64,000 nt of DNA. It comes from Salinispora cortesiana. GTDB lineage: Bacteria > Actinomycetota > Actinomycetes > Mycobacteriales > Micromonosporaceae. The notes beneath the pieces were generated by a model. It saw nothing but the letters and a program-made list of their open reading frames with translations. It made no database searches and was not told the DNA's origin. This document shows positions 33,852 through 43,174 of the stretch, piece after piece (positions within the stretch are counted from its first letter, which is position 1; every line of letters starts with the position of its first letter). A program made the translations under genes and the position numbers. Location: assembly GCF_000484695.1 (NCBI RefSeq), contig NZ_AXVR01000008.1:1-64000 (forward strand), in the 5' to 3' direction.

Positions 33852-35063
33852 CTAGGAGGTGGCGAAGGGGCGGGTGGAACTCGGGTCCAGTCGGTTGGTG
33901 AGCTCTGGTCCGTGGGAGATCGCGCACCGCACGATGCTGCAGATTCGGTCGATGTCCGCCGCGGAGACCGCCGGTCCGGTCGGCAGGGCGAGAACCTGCT
34001 CCGCCAGGCGTTCGGTGTGCGGCAGGGAGACCGGACGCTGTGACCGGTAGGGCTCCAGCCGGTGACAGGCCGGGGAGAAGTAGCGCTGAGCGCCCGCATT
34101 CTCCGCTCGGAGTATCCGCATCACCAGGTCGCGATGGATACCGGTAGCCGCTTCGTCGATCTTGAGGATGACGTACTGCCAGTTTGGTTCCTGAGCCTCG
34201 TCGAAGTCGACGACAGCGAGGCCACCCAGTCCGCGCAGCGCAGCACAGTAGCGTGCGTGGTTGGCACGATTATGGCGCACCGTGGCAGTCAGTGCGTCCA
34301 GCGAGGTCAGTCCCATCGCCGCGGAGGCCTCGGTCATCTTGGCGTTGGTGCCGACCCCCAGGCTACGGCCGTCGGTGGTGATCCCAAAGGTACGGAGCGT
34401 GCGAAGCTCCCCGGCGAGGGCGTCGTCGTCGGTAGCCACGGCACCGCCCTCGAAGCAGTTGACCACCTTGGTGGCGTGGAAGCTGAACATCTCCGCACTA
34501 CCGAAACCACCGATCCGGCGGCCCTGATGGCTGCATCCCAGTGCATGCGCCGCGTCGAAGACGAGCGTGAGGCCGTGCTCGGCGGCTACCTTCTCCAGCT
34601 CGCCCGCCGGGCTGGGCCGGCCCCAGAGGTGGACCCCGACGATGCCGGAGGTACGCGGGGTCAGTACCGTCTCCACCTGCTGCGGGTCGAGACACCCGGT
34701 CTCCGGATCGACGTCGGCGAAGACCGGCGTCAGCCCCAGCATCGAGGCGGCATGCGCAGTGGCCACGTAGGTCATTGCGGGCATGATCACCTCGCCGGTG
34801 AGCCCGGTGGCCTGGTAGAGCAGTTGCAGCGCCATGGTGCCGCTGCAGGTCGCCACGCAGTGCCGTACGCCCGCCAGCTCTGCGATGCGTTCTTCGAACT
34901 CTCTGACCAGGGCGCCGTTGGTGAGCCACTTGTTGTCCAGCGCGGTGTTCAGCCGCTCGAACAACCGCGACCGCTCTCCCACGCTGGGCGTTCCCACCTG
35001 CAACACCTGTGGGAACGTCGGAGTCCCGCCGAGGATGGCGAGATCAGCGACCGTGTCTTTCAC
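33852..35063 (-). CDS. DegT/DnrJ/EryC1 PLP-dependent sugar aminotransferase
   Basis: PLP enzyme of 403 residues of the sugar aminotransferase family. The Schiff-base Lys is in FSFHATKVVNCFEGGA (about 195). AAHALGC carries the PLP-binding Asp-Ala-Ala-His, and the N-terminal GNKWLTNG-like NKWLTNGALVREFEE matches the family. It transaminates a keto sugar. A 4-amino product would fit a dimethylaminosugar such as pyrrolosamine, which is inference. GTG 35063 with GGAGG upstream. No N,N-dimethyltransferase is seen in the window. Confidence 0.92.
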   Translation of the reverse strand: MKDTVADLAILGGTPTFPQVLQVGTPSVGERSRLFERLNTALDNKWLTNGALVREFEERIAELAGVRHCVATCSGTMALQLLYQATGLTGEVIMPAMTYVATAHAASMLGLTPVFADVDPETGCLDPQQVETVLTPRTSGIVGVHLWGRPSPAGELEKVAAEHGLTLVFDAAHALGCSHQGRRIGGFGSAEMFSFHATKVVNCFEGGAVATDDDALAGELRTLRTFGITTDGRSLGVGTNAKMTEASAAMGLTSLDALTATVRHNRANHARYCAALRGLGGLAVVDFDEAQEPNWQYVILKIDEAATGIHRDLVMRILRAENAGAQRYFSPACHRLEPYRSQRPVSLPHTERLAEQVLALPTGPAVSAADIDRICSIVRCAISHGPELTNRLDPSSTRPFATS

Positions 35064-35234
35064 GCGCGGGCCTCCAAAGCCGTACGACCTTCGGACGAGC
35101 ACCGTCGCGCACCGTGCTCGTACCCCGGTGGAGCCCGGCTGGTGGCGTGTGCTGCCGGGTGCGGTGGATCTGCTCGACCGCCGTTCCAGTGGACCTCCAC
35201 CCGGGGTCGGTTGCGTCCGGCGAGGCTCGCAGAC
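35064..35234. promoter_or_regulatory. Divergent promoter region of sugar genes
   Basis: Spacer between the aminotransferase (minus) and rmlB (plus). I do not find the N11-spaced palindrome at a convincing level: the best half-site is GTTCCAGTG at 35183 (7 of 9), and its partner is absent. Confidence 0.35.
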
Positions 35235-36251
35235 ATGAGAATCCTCGTGACCGGGGGAGCCGGCTTCGTCGGCTCGCAGTACGTACGCAACCTCCTTGAC
35301 GGCGCCTATCAGGGTTACGAGGACGCGGAGATCACCGTCCTGGACCTCCTCACGTACGCGGGCCGCCGGGCGAACCTGCCGGTGGCGGACCGTCGGCTGA
35401 CCTTTGTTCGGGGCGACATCGGTGACCGGAGCCTGCTTCTTGACCTGCTGCCGGGGCAGGACGCGGTCGTCCACTTCGCGGCCGAGAGCCACGTGGACCG
35501 GTCACTGCAGGACGCGTCGCCGTTCCTGACGACCAACGTGCTGGGTACCCAGACCCTGTTGGAGTGCTGCCTGCGGCTCGGCATTGAACGGATCGTGCAG
35601 GTCTCGACGGACGAGGTCTACGGCACCATCGCTGAAGGTTCCTGGACGGAGGAGCATCCGCTCCAGCCGAACTCCCCGTACGCCGCCTCGAAGGCCGCGG
35701 CCGATCTGCTCGCCCGCGCCTATCACCGCTCATACGGACTGCCGGTGGTGATCACTCGCTGCACCAACAACTATGGGCCGTACCAGCATGTGGAGAAGGT
35801 GATCCCGCGCTTCGTCACCAACCTGCTGACCGGCCAGTCGGTGCCGCTCTACGGTGACGGCCAGAATGTCCGGGAGTGGCTGCACGTCGCGGACCACTGC
35901 CGCGGGGTGCAGCTGGCGCTGGAGAAGGGTCGCGAGGGCCAGATCTACCACCTCGGTGGCGGAGTCGAGCTGACCAACCGAGAGCTCACCGCACTTATTG
36001 TGGAGCTCTGCGGGGCCAGCTGGGACGCGGTCCGGTTCGTGGCCGACCGGTTGGGACACGACCGGCGCTACTGCCTCGACGACCGCAAGGCCCGCCACGA
36101 GCTCGGCTATGCCCCACAGGTGTCGTTCGAGTCAGGACTGGCCGCGGTCGTGAACTGGTATCGCGACAACCGCCCCTGGTGGGCGGAGCGTACCCGCGGC
36201 ACGCGACCAGACCGGGAAGATGTCGGCTCGAGCATGGCGGTGCCCCGGTGA
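35235..36251 (+). CDS. rmlB: dTDP-glucose 4,6-dehydratase
   Basis: Extended SDR of 338 residues that makes dTDP-4-keto-6-deoxyglucose, the entry to the cluster's deoxysugars. It has GGAGFVGS at the N-terminus, [18 protein letters not shown], and the catalytic pair in YAASK. Start ATG 35235. Its stop overlaps the ketosynthase GTG by 4 nt (GTGA), so sugar and polyketide genes are translationally linked. A second rmlB copy lies at 59376-60350. Confidence 0.95.
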   Translation: MRILVTGGAGFVGSQYVRNLLDGAYQGYEDAEITVLDLLTYAGRRANLPVADRRLTFVRGDIGDRSLLLDLLPGQDAVVHFAAESHVDRSLQDASPFLTTNVLGTQTLLECCLRLGIERIVQVSTDEVYGTIAEGSWTEEHPLQPNSPYAASKAAADLLARAYHRSYGLPVVITRCTNNYGPYQHVEKVIPRFVTNLLTGQSVPLYGDGQNVREWLHVADHCRGVQLALEKGREGQIYHLGGGVELTNRELTALIVELCGASWDAVRFVADRLGHDRRYCLDDRKARHELGYAPQVSFESGLAAVVNWYRDNRPWWAERTRGTRPDREDVGSSMAVPR

Positions 36252-37513
36252 GCGGCCCAAGGGTGGTGATCACGGGTCTCGGCGTCGTGGCGCCGGGTGG
36301 CGTGGGTACGAAGGCGTTCTGGCACCTGATCACCGCCGGCCGAACCGCGACCCGGCCGATCACCGCTTTCGACGCTGCCGCGTTCCGGTCGCGGATCGCT
36401 GCCGAGGTGGACTTCGAGGCGGCTCAGGCCGAACTGTCCCACCGGGAGCGTCGCCGACTGGACCGATCCGCCCAGTTCGCCTTGGTCGCGACGAGGGAGG
36501 CGTGCGTTGACAGTGGCCTGGAGCCGGACCGGTTCGATCCCACCCGGGTCGGCGTGAGTCTCGGCACTGCCGTCGGCGCCACCTGCAACCTTGAGTCCGA
36601 GTACCTCGCCCTCAGCGACACCGGTCGGGAGTGGATTCTGGACCACCGGTATGCCAGCCCACACCTCTACGACTACTTCATGCCCGGCTCGATGGCTGCG
36701 GAGATCGCCGCGGAGTGCAACGCCCAGGGCCCAGTCACCGTGGTCTCGGCGGGATGCACCTCTGGCCTGGACGCGGTCGGCCACGCGGCCGATCTGATCC
36801 GGGAGGGTGCCGCCGATGTGATGGTCACCGGCGGTACCGACGCGCCGATCTCTCCGATCACGGTCGCCTGTTTCGATGCCATTCGGGCAACCTCGCCGAG
36901 TAACGACGATGCCGCACACGCGTTGCGGCCCTTTGATCGCACCCGGAACGGCTTCGTCCTCGGCGAGGGCGCCGCCACGCTGGTGCTGGAGGCCGAGGAG
37001 CACGCCCGAGCCCGCGGCGCCCGGATCTATGCCGAGATCGCCGGCTTCGCCTCGCGGAGTAACGCCTACCATATGACCGGGCTGCGGCCCGACGGCGCCG
37101 AGATGGCCGCCGCCATCACCGCGGCCCTGGCCGAGAGCCGGCGCGCGCCCCAGTCCGTCGACTATGTCAACGCGCACGGCACCGCGACCAAACAGAACGA
37201 CCGGCATGAGACCGCCGCGCTCAAACGGGCACTCGGTCCCCACGCGTACCGGACCCCGGTCAGCTCGATCAAATCTATGATTGGTCACTCGCTCGGGGCC
37301 ATCGGCTCGATTGAGATCGCCGCCTGCGCCCTCGCCCTCGACCAGGGCGTCGTCCCGCCCACCGCGAACCTATGCGAGCCGGATCCCGAGCTCGACCTGG
37401 ACTACGTCCCGCTGCACGCTCGGGAGCAGCGGCTCGACACGGTGTTGAGCGTCGGCAGCGGCTTCGGTGGTTTCCAGAGCGCGATCGTGCTCACCCGGTT
37501 GGGCCCGGCATGA
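36248..37513 (+). CDS. Type II PKS ketosynthase (KS-alpha)
   Basis: Minimal-PKS ketosynthase of 421 residues that performs Claisen condensations with malonyl-ACP. The active-site Cys is C170 in [15 protein letters not shown]. The two His are in [12 protein letters not shown] (about 309) and [12 protein letters not shown] (about 345). N-terminus [16 protein letters not shown] 36248 overlaps rmlB, and the stop overlaps the chain-length factor start (ATGA), so KS and CLF should be made in equal amounts as a heterodimer. Confidence 0.97.
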   Translation: MSGPRVVITGLGVVAPGGVGTKAFWHLITAGRTATRPITAFDAAAFRSRIAAEVDFEAAQAELSHRERRRLDRSAQFALVATREACVDSGLEPDRFDPTRVGVSLGTAVGATCNLESEYLALSDTGREWILDHRYASPHLYDYFMPGSMAAEIAAECNAQGPVTVVSAGCTSGLDAVGHAADLIREGAADVMVTGGTDAPISPITVACFDAIRATSPSNDDAAHALRPFDRTRNGFVLGEGAATLVLEAEEHARARGARIYAEIAGFASRSNAYHMTGLRPDGAEMAAAITAALAESRRAPQSVDYVNAHGTATKQNDRHETAALKRALGPHAYRTPVSSIKSMIGHSLGAIGSIEIAACALALDQGVVPPTANLCEPDPELDLDYVPLHAREQRLDTVLSVGSGFGGFQSAIVLTRLGPA

Positions 37514-38799
37514 CCACAGCGGTGATCACCGGTATCGGCGTCCTGGCGCCGAACGGCGCCGGGACAGAGAACTTCTGGGCCGCGACGCTCCGCGGCGAAT
37601 CCGGCATCGGCCCGATCCGCCGCTTCGACGCGCGGGGCTATCCGGCTCGACTGGGTGGCGAGATCGACGGCTTCGACCCGGTTGAGCACCTGCCCCGCCG
37701 GCTGCTACCGCAGACCGATCGGATGACCCAGCTCGCCCTCGCGGCGTCGGCGTGGGCGTTGGCCGACGCCGGGGTGGAGCCGGGCACCTACGACCCGGGC
37801 GGGACCGGGGTGGCGATGGCCGGGGCGTTCGGCGGCTTCGAGTACGGCCAGCGGGAGCTGGAGAACCTCTGGTGTTCCGGCCCGGAGCGCGTCAGTGTCT
37901 ACATGTCGTTTGCGTGGTTCTACGCCGTCAACACCGGGCAGTTGTCCATCCGGCACGCCCTGCGCGGCCCGGCTGGCGTCGTCGTTGGTGACCAGGCCGG
38001 CGGACTGGACGCGGTCGCGCAGGCCCGGCGCAACATCCGCAAGGGGGCACGGCTGATGCTCTCCGGCGGCGTCGACAGCTCCTTCTGCCCGTATGGGTGG
38101 GTTGCCCGGATAAGCGACGGGGCGCTGAGCACCGACGAGGATCCGCGCACCGCCTACCTGCCCTTTGACCTCCGCGCCCGGGGACAGGTCCCCGGCGAGG
38201 GCGGTGCGGTCCTGGTGGTCGAGGAGGCCGCTGCGGCCCGTCGCCGCGGTACCCAGATCTACGGGGAGATCGCTGGGTACGCCGCGACGTTCGACGCCGC
38301 GGTCCGGCACGGCGGTGAGCGGGGTCTGGGCCGGGCGGTGGAGGCCGCTCTCGCCGACGCGGGGGTGACCGCCCGGGAGATCGGGGTGGTCTTCGCGGAC
38401 GGTTCCGGCCGGCTGGCTGACGACCGTGCCGAGGCCGAGACCATCGCTGATGTCTTCGGTCCGCAAGGGGTGCCGGTCACCGTCCCGAAGACCATGACTG
38501 GACGGATGAGTTCCGGCGGCGCCCCGGCCGACCTCGCCGGCGCGTTGCTGGCGATGCGAGACGGGCTCATTCCGCCCACGGTCAACGTGCAGACGCCGGC
38601 CCCCGGCGCACGGCTGGATCTCGTCACCGGTGTTCCCCGGCCGTGGCAGCCGGGACCCGCCTTGGTGCTGGCCCGGGGCCGGGGCGGCTTCAACTCCGCC
38701 ATGGTGCTCCGGCCTGGTGCCGCGGTTCCCGGCCGCACCGGAGAAGCCGGCGTCACCGGCCGTGCGGCGCCCACCCGCTCAGGAGGGAAACCGTCATGA
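37510..38799 (+). CDS. Type II PKS chain length factor (KS-beta)
   Basis: Catalytically reduced ketosynthase partner of 429 residues. The active-site Cys is replaced by Gln in [15 protein letters not shown] (Q162), a hallmark of KS-beta subunits, and the heterodimer tunnel fixes chain length. The ending [23 protein letters not shown] is typical. ATGA overlap with the KS and a second ATGA overlap with the ACP gene keep the three in one tightly coupled unit. Confidence 0.97.
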   Translation: MTTAVITGIGVLAPNGAGTENFWAATLRGESGIGPIRRFDARGYPARLGGEIDGFDPVEHLPRRLLPQTDRMTQLALAASAWALADAGVEPGTYDPGGTGVAMAGAFGGFEYGQRELENLWCSGPERVSVYMSFAWFYAVNTGQLSIRHALRGPAGVVVGDQAGGLDAVAQARRNIRKGARLMLSGGVDSSFCPYGWVARISDGALSTDEDPRTAYLPFDLRARGQVPGEGGAVLVVEEAAAARRRGTQIYGEIAGYAATFDAAVRHGGERGLGRAVEAALADAGVTAREIGVVFADGSGRLADDRAEAETIADVFGPQGVPVTVPKTMTGRMSSGGAPADLAGALLAMRDGLIPPTVNVQTPAPGARLDLVTGVPRPWQPGPALVLARGRGGFNSAMVLRPGAAVPGRTGEAGVTGRAAPTRSGGKPS

Positions 38800-39050
38800 A
38801 GCAGATGACACTGTCGGCCCTGGAACAGATCATGCATACCTGCGCGGGGGACGACGAGTCCACGGACTCGTTCCAACAGGCCCCCGAACGGCCCTTCGCC
38901 GACCTCGGCTACGACTCCCTCGCGCTACTGGAGACCCAGAGCGTGATCCGGCGCGAGTACGGCGTTGACCTCTCCGAGCAGGCGCTGAGTGAGGCGGAGA
39001 CGCCGCAGCAGCTGGTTGACCTTGTGAACCGATGGCTGTCGGCCGCCTGA
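38796..39050 (+). CDS. Acyl carrier protein of the minimal PKS
   Basis: ACP of 84 residues. Phosphopantetheine attaches to Ser41 in DLGYDSLALLE. It carries the growing polyketide for the KS-CLF. AGGAGG lies a few bases before ATG 38796, and the start overlaps the CLF stop by 4 nt. The downstream acyltransferase begins 19 nt inside this gene. The motif is nearly identical in the second ACP at 41158-41406 (ELGYDSLALLE). Confidence 0.96.
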   Translation: MKQMTLSALEQIMHTCAGDDESTDSFQQAPERPFADLGYDSLALLETQSVIRREYGVDLSEQALSEAETPQQLVDLVNRWLSAA

Positions 39051-40015
39051 CCGGCCCGCTGGCCCTGCTGATGCCGGGCCAGAGCGCCCAGTACCAGGGG
39101 ATGGGTACCGGGCTGTACCGCGACGTCCCGGCGTTCGCGAGGGTCATGGACGAGCTGTTCCTGCTGATGGGGGCGGCAGGGGACGAGCTCCGCTCGGACT
39201 GGCTCGCCACTTCGCCCCGGGTGCCGATCGACCACGCCGACCGCTCCCAGCCGTTGCTCTTCGCCATCGACTATGCGCTCGGCCGGCTCCTGATGGACCG
39301 GGGGCTGCGGCCGACGGTTCTGCTCGGGCACAGCATCGGCGAGCTGGCCGCGGCGACCCTGGCCGGGATCTTCGATCCGGCCGGCGCGGTCCGGATCGTG
39401 CGGCATCGGGTCGGCCAGTTCGCCACGGTGCCGGCGGGCGGGATGGCCGCCGTCGCCGCATCCCGAGCGCAGGTGCAGCCCTACCTCCGGCCGGGGGTCG
39501 AAATCGGTGCGGTCAACGCGCCCCGGCAGACGGTGATCGCGGGCGCGGTCGAGCCACTGCGGACGACCTTGGACGCGCTCCGGCATGCGGGCTACACCTG
39601 GGCTCCGGTGCTGTCAACGGTGCCATTCCATAGCGAGTTGCTCCGCCCGGTGGTTGTCGCGGCCGGCCCGCTGCTGGCCAGTTTGCCGGCCCGGCCGCCA
39701 CAGATACCCCTGGTTTCCGGGTACACCGCGGGCTACCTGACTGACGCCGAGGCACGGGACCCCGGGTACTGGGCGCGTCATCCGGTGGACCCGGTGCTGT
39801 TCTGGCCGGCCCTGACGACCCTGGCGGGGGCCGGGCCGCAGCTGTTGGTCGAGTGCGGCCCGGGTAATGGCCTGACGAGGATCGCGCGGCGGCTGCCACA
39901 GGTTCGCTCCGGGCACAGCGAGGTGCTGGCGCTGCTCGGCCCGCCGACGCACCCGTACCGGGAGGCCGAGCAGCTCGCCGCCGCCGCTGCCCGCCTCGGG
40001 ATTTCCCCGCCCTGA
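39032..40015 (+). CDS. Discrete acyltransferase (FabD/ZhuC-like)
   Basis: Malonyl-CoA:ACP acyltransferase-fold protein of 327 residues. The nucleophile is S101 in LLGHSIGELAAA, the N-terminal LLMPGQSAQYQGMG is the GQxxQ motif, and the His is in VPFHSELL. Many type II clusters borrow the FabD of fatty acid synthesis. Those priming with a non-acetate starter carry their own AT, which in R1128 (ZhuC) edits wrong acetyl starters. The LnmK-like neighbour makes an editing or priming role likely. It overlaps the ACP gene by 19 nt. Confidence 0.9.
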   Translation: MAVGRLTGPLALLMPGQSAQYQGMGTGLYRDVPAFARVMDELFLLMGAAGDELRSDWLATSPRVPIDHADRSQPLLFAIDYALGRLLMDRGLRPTVLLGHSIGELAAATLAGIFDPAGAVRIVRHRVGQFATVPAGGMAAVAASRAQVQPYLRPGVEIGAVNAPRQTVIAGAVEPLRTTLDALRHAGYTWAPVLSTVPFHSELLRPVVVAAGPLLASLPARPPQIPLVSGYTAGYLTDAEARDPGYWARHPVDPVLFWPALTTLAGAGPQLLVECGPGNGLTRIARRLPQVRSGHSEVLALLGPPTHPYREAEQLAAAAARLGISPP

Positions 40016-40164
40016 TCCGCCGCCGGAGCGGAGCCAGTGTTGCTTGACCGGACCGGGTGTGAGCTCGGGTCACCGGCGGGTGGTGACCACGTTCCGCCGG
40101 GCCCTGGCTTTCCGGAACACCAGCTACGGAGGGGCACGGCCCCCTCCAGAATCGTGGAGGCGAG

Positions 40165-41139
40165 ATGGCGACCTACCAACCGGCCCCGTTCACCCAGGTC
40201 GGTCGCCCGGCGCTGGTTCGCGGCCCGGGCGACTGGTGGGGACGCGTCGAGTTGATTACCCCGGCGATGTGCGGCCCCAACTCGCTCTTCGTCGGGCAGC
40301 TCGGGGACTGGACGTGGGACGCGGTGGGCGCCGCCTGCCACCTCGACCCCTACTCTGCCGTGGATCCGGCCGGCAACCCGGTCTATCTCTCCTTCGCGTA
40401 CTTCCGGGTTCAGGCCTGCCGGGAGCTGTCCGTGGAGCAGTTGACCTTCGGTGACCGGCTGCGGGTGCGTTCCAAGGTCCTCTCCTGCGGCGGTGATTCG
40501 GTGCTGACCGTGCATCAGATCAGCCGTTACGAGGGGGAATCCGGTGCGACGCCGAGCGGCACCGCTGCCAGTACGGACGACTTCTTCCGTTACGACACGC
40601 CCGACTGCCTGCACGTCGAGACGTTCAACCGGTGGATTCAGCGTTCCGGGGCGGGAACCAACCACGGGTTGCGGCGGGCCACGCCGGTTGGCTTCCGGGC
40701 GGATCACCTGGAGCAGATCGCCGACGAGTACACGCCGCGGCGAATCGTGTCGAGTGTTCGCCGGGCCGCCGGGTTCCGGTCAGTGGGGGAGCCACCGCCG
40801 CAGGTCCGCTTGGCGCTGACCTACCAGGTGAGCGCGAGCCGTGATCTCAACGGTGTCGGTCTGCTGTACTTCGCGTCGTACTTCTCGATTGTGGATTGGG
40901 CTGTCCTGCAGCTGTGGCGCTCTCTCGGTCGGTCGGTAGCGGGCTTTCTTCGCCGGCGGGTCCGGGACCGGCAGGTCTGCCTGGTCGCCAACGCCAACGC
41001 CGACGATCTGCTCGATGTCGAGGTCATGATGTACCGAGATGTTTCGGGGGAGGATGTGATTGATGTGAGCCTCCGCCGTGGTCAGGACGGCAGCCTGCTC
41101 GCCGTGGCGCGTCAGCGGATCACCCGGCCAGCCGACTGA
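40165..41139 (+). CDS. LnmK-type bifunctional acyltransferase/decarboxylase
   Basis: Double hot-dog protein of 324 residues that looks like LnmK, which transfers methylmalonyl from CoA to an ACP and decarboxylates it to propionyl-ACP. Similar segments are ITPAMCGPNSLFVGQLGDWTWD near the N-terminus, HLDPYSAVDPAGNPVYLSFAYFR (holding the Tyr region expected for acyl transfer), and LLYFASYFSIVDWAVLQLWR in the second hot-dog. With the facing ACP gene at 41158 it forms a propionyl starter module, as reported for lomaiviticin. The start ATG 40165 follows GTGGAGGCGAG. Confidence 0.88.
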   Translation: MATYQPAPFTQVGRPALVRGPGDWWGRVELITPAMCGPNSLFVGQLGDWTWDAVGAACHLDPYSAVDPAGNPVYLSFAYFRVQACRELSVEQLTFGDRLRVRSKVLSCGGDSVLTVHQISRYEGESGATPSGTAASTDDFFRYDTPDCLHVETFNRWIQRSGAGTNHGLRRATPVGFRADHLEQIADEYTPRRIVSSVRRAAGFRSVGEPPPQVRLALTYQVSASRDLNGVGLLYFASYFSIVDWAVLQLWRSLGRSVAGFLRRRVRDRQVCLVANANADDLLDVEVMMYRDVSGEDVIDVSLRRGQDGSLLAVARQRITRPAD

Positions 41140-41160
41140 CGGCGGGCGGTCCCGCCGTCA
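41137..41160. terminator. Bidirectional terminator built from two stop codons
   Basis: Perfect 10-bp stem TGACGGCGGG (41137-41146) and CCCGCCGTCA (41151-41160) with loop CGGT. The first TGA ends the LnmK-like gene and the last three bases (TCA on the plus strand) are the stop of the convergent ACP gene. Confidence 0.75.
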
Positions 41161-41406
41161 CGATCCGAGGTGTTCGTTGATGAACGCAACCAAGGTCTGG
41201 GGCGTGCGGACGTGCTCCAGGTCGTCTTCGGAGACCAGGACGCCGTAGTCGTGCTTGATTCGGCTGTGCGTCTCCAGCAGGGCCAGCGAGTCGTACCCCA
41301 GTTCGTCGAAAGGCTGGTCTGGGGCGTGCTCGAACGACTGCCAGTCCCCGTCCCAGACGTACTGGCGCATGAGGAGCTCGAGCTCCCGCAACGTGATCGG
41401 CGGCAC
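41158..41406 (-). CDS. Second acyl carrier protein (starter ACP)
   Basis: Stand-alone ACP of 82 residues with the phosphopantetheine Ser40 in DELGYDSLALLETHS. It is convergent with the LnmK-like gene and shares a terminator stem with it. A dedicated propionyl-ACP that accepts the product of the AT/decarboxylase is the natural reading. Start GTG 41406 follows AAGGAG at a 7-nt spacing. The open frame reaches 41646. Confidence 0.92.
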   Translation of the reverse strand: MPPITLRELELLMRQYVWDGDWQSFEHAPDQPFDELGYDSLALLETHSRIKHDYGVLVSEDDLEHVRTPQTLVAFINEHLGS

Positions 41407-41520
41407 GAACGACTCCTTCGCCTTGCGGTCGATGCGGCTGCCGGCGTCGGTGCCGCATCCGGACCGTTTCGGATCGCATCGTGTCGATCCTGCGGCCCCG
41501 ACCTCCGGGGAGGCTCGAGG
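41407..41520. promoter_or_regulatory. Divergent spacer between starter ACP and AraC regulator
   Basis: Short region of 114 nt that must hold promoters for both the ACP (minus) and the regulator (plus). It contains the imperfect inverted pair TTTCGGATCG / CGATCC. No cluster palindrome is found. Confidence 0.35.
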
Positions 41521-42057
41521 GTGAATCGAGCCTCGTCTCGGCGAGTCGGCGGCGAACTGCTGGACGGGGGCGTGGAGACTTTGCAGAATACGTGCGTGCG
41601 TGCTCAGCAGCCGAACCCGGACGAGGTCCGATTCCGCCTGCGTCATCTTGCGCGGCTGCGGCGAGTACGGGACCGGATCGACCGGGAGTACGCGCAGCCG
41701 CTAGACGTACAGGCGTTAGCCCGCGGGGTGAACATGTCGGCCGGGCATCTCAGTCGTGAGTTCCGCCTCGCCTACGGTGAGTCGCCCTACGCGTACCTGC
41801 TGACCCGCCGGGTGGAGCGGGCGATGGCGCTGCTGCGACGGGGCGACATGACCGTTACGGAGGTCTGCTTCGCGGTCGGGTCCTCCTCGCTGGGGACGTT
41901 CAGTACTCGGTTCACCGAACTGGTGGGCGTGCCCCCCAGCACGTACCGACGGATGGCGTCGGAGGCAACGGCGGGGATGCCGTCGTGCGTGTCGAAGCAG
42001 GTGACTCGGCCGGTGCGGAGCCGACCGAGGTCGACGGGGGAGCGGCAGCCGGCCTGA
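41521..42057 (+). CDS. AraC-family transcriptional regulator
   Basis: DNA-binding protein of about 178 residues. The two helix-turn-helix motifs are in LDVQALARGVNMSAGHLSREFRLAYGESPYAYL and VTEVCFAVGSSSLGTFSTRFTELVGVPPSTYRR. It lacks a large ligand-binding domain, having only about 50 residues before the HTH. GTG 41521 with GGGGAGG upstream is preferred, and GTG 41572 is possible. It is the only apparent DNA-binding regulator in the biosynthetic half of the window. Its target is unknown, and AraC proteins usually prefer direct rather than inverted sites. Confidence 0.88.
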   Translation: MNRASSRRVGGELLDGGVETLQNTCVRAQQPNPDEVRFRLRHLARLRRVRDRIDREYAQPLDVQALARGVNMSAGHLSREFRLAYGESPYAYLLTRRVERAMALLRRGDMTVTEVCFAVGSSSLGTFSTRFTELVGVPPSTYRRMASEATAGMPSCVSKQVTRPVRSRPRSTGERQPA

Positions 42058-42243
42058 GACCGGGACGCCCCGAGCCCGGCTTGAGCGCTGCCGGAGCGTT
42101 GCCGGCCAGACTTCGGCCGCGTAGCCATCGGTCGGCTGGAAATCCTTGTTTGCCCGGCCTCCGGTCCAGTGGTGGCGGCGCCCGCCCATGGCATCCGGTC
42201 CGGCGGGACGGCACAGAGACATCCCGCGGTGAGGAGGGCTCAG

Positions 42244-43116
42244 GTGAAGGGCATCGTCCTGGCCGGCGGCTCGGGGACGCGGCTGCACCCGGTGACCCTG
42301 GCGCTGTCGAAACAGCTTTTGCCGGTCTACAACAAACCGATGATCTACTACCCCCTCTCGGTGCTCATGCTTACCGGAATCCGGGACATCCTGATCATTT
42401 CCACGCCACGGGACCTGCCGTTGTTCGAGCGGCTCCTCGGCGACGGTTCCCGGTTCGGCCTGTCGATCTCGTATGCCGCCCAGCCGGTTCCGCGGGGCCT
42501 GGCCGACGCCTTCATAATCGGCGCGGAGCACGTCGGCCCCGACCCAGTCGCCCTCATCCTGGGCGACAACATCTTCCACGGCTACCGGTTCTCGGAGCGG
42601 CTGCAGGCGGAGAGCCGGGACATCGACGGGTGTGTGTTGTTCGGCTATCCGGTCACCGATCCGCAGCGGTACGGGGTGGGGGAGACCGATGCGACGGGGC
42701 GGCTCATCTCCATCGAGGAGAAGCCACGCGCGCCCCGGTCGAATCGGGCGATCACCGGGTTGTACTTCTACGACAACGACGTGGTGGATATCGCCAAGAA
42801 CGTTCGTCCGTCGGCGCGTAACGAGGTCGAGATCACCCGGGTCAACCAGGTCTACCTGGAGCGGGGTAAGGCGAGACTGGTCGATCTGGGTCGTGGGCTG
42901 GCCTGGCTGGACGCTGGCACCTATGACTCGCTGCTGCAGGCCAGTCACTACCTGCAGACCCTGGAGCAGCGGCAGGGCATCCATATCGCCTGTCTCGAGG
43001 AGGTGGCCCTGCGAATGGGTTTCATCGACGCCGAGGCCTGTCACGCTCTCGGTGCCGAGTTGGCGCATACCGACTACGGCCGGTACGTCCTGAACGTGGC
43101 CGCGGAAGCACGCTGA
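42244..43116 (+). CDS. rmlA: Glucose-1-phosphate thymidylyltransferase
   Basis: Nucleotidyltransferase of 290 residues that makes dTDP-glucose from glucose-1-phosphate and dTTP, the first step of the deoxysugar pathway. It starts KGIVLAGGSGTRLHPVT, with LGDNIFHG in the dTTP site, VEEKP-like ISIEEKPRAP, and GLYFYDNDVV. The GTG start at 42244 follows GAGGAGGG. The gene is separate from the rmlB operon and lies after the AraC gene on the same strand. Confidence 0.95.
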   Translation: MKGIVLAGGSGTRLHPVTLALSKQLLPVYNKPMIYYPLSVLMLTGIRDILIISTPRDLPLFERLLGDGSRFGLSISYAAQPVPRGLADAFIIGAEHVGPDPVALILGDNIFHGYRFSERLQAESRDIDGCVLFGYPVTDPQRYGVGETDATGRLISIEEKPRAPRSNRAITGLYFYDNDVVDIAKNVRPSARNEVEITRVNQVYLERGKARLVDLGRGLAWLDAGTYDSLLQASHYLQTLEQRQGIHIACLEEVALRMGFIDAEACHALGAELAHTDYGRYVLNVAAEAR

Positions 43117-43174
43117 GCTTTTGTTGCTCCCGGCCGGCGGGGCCGGCGCGGTGCTGGTGGTCGGGGCTGTCTAA

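Noticed and set aside
36107-37288. 393-codon frame antisense to the ketosynthase
   Set aside because: The KS gene is unambiguous here. The antisense product has no known fold.
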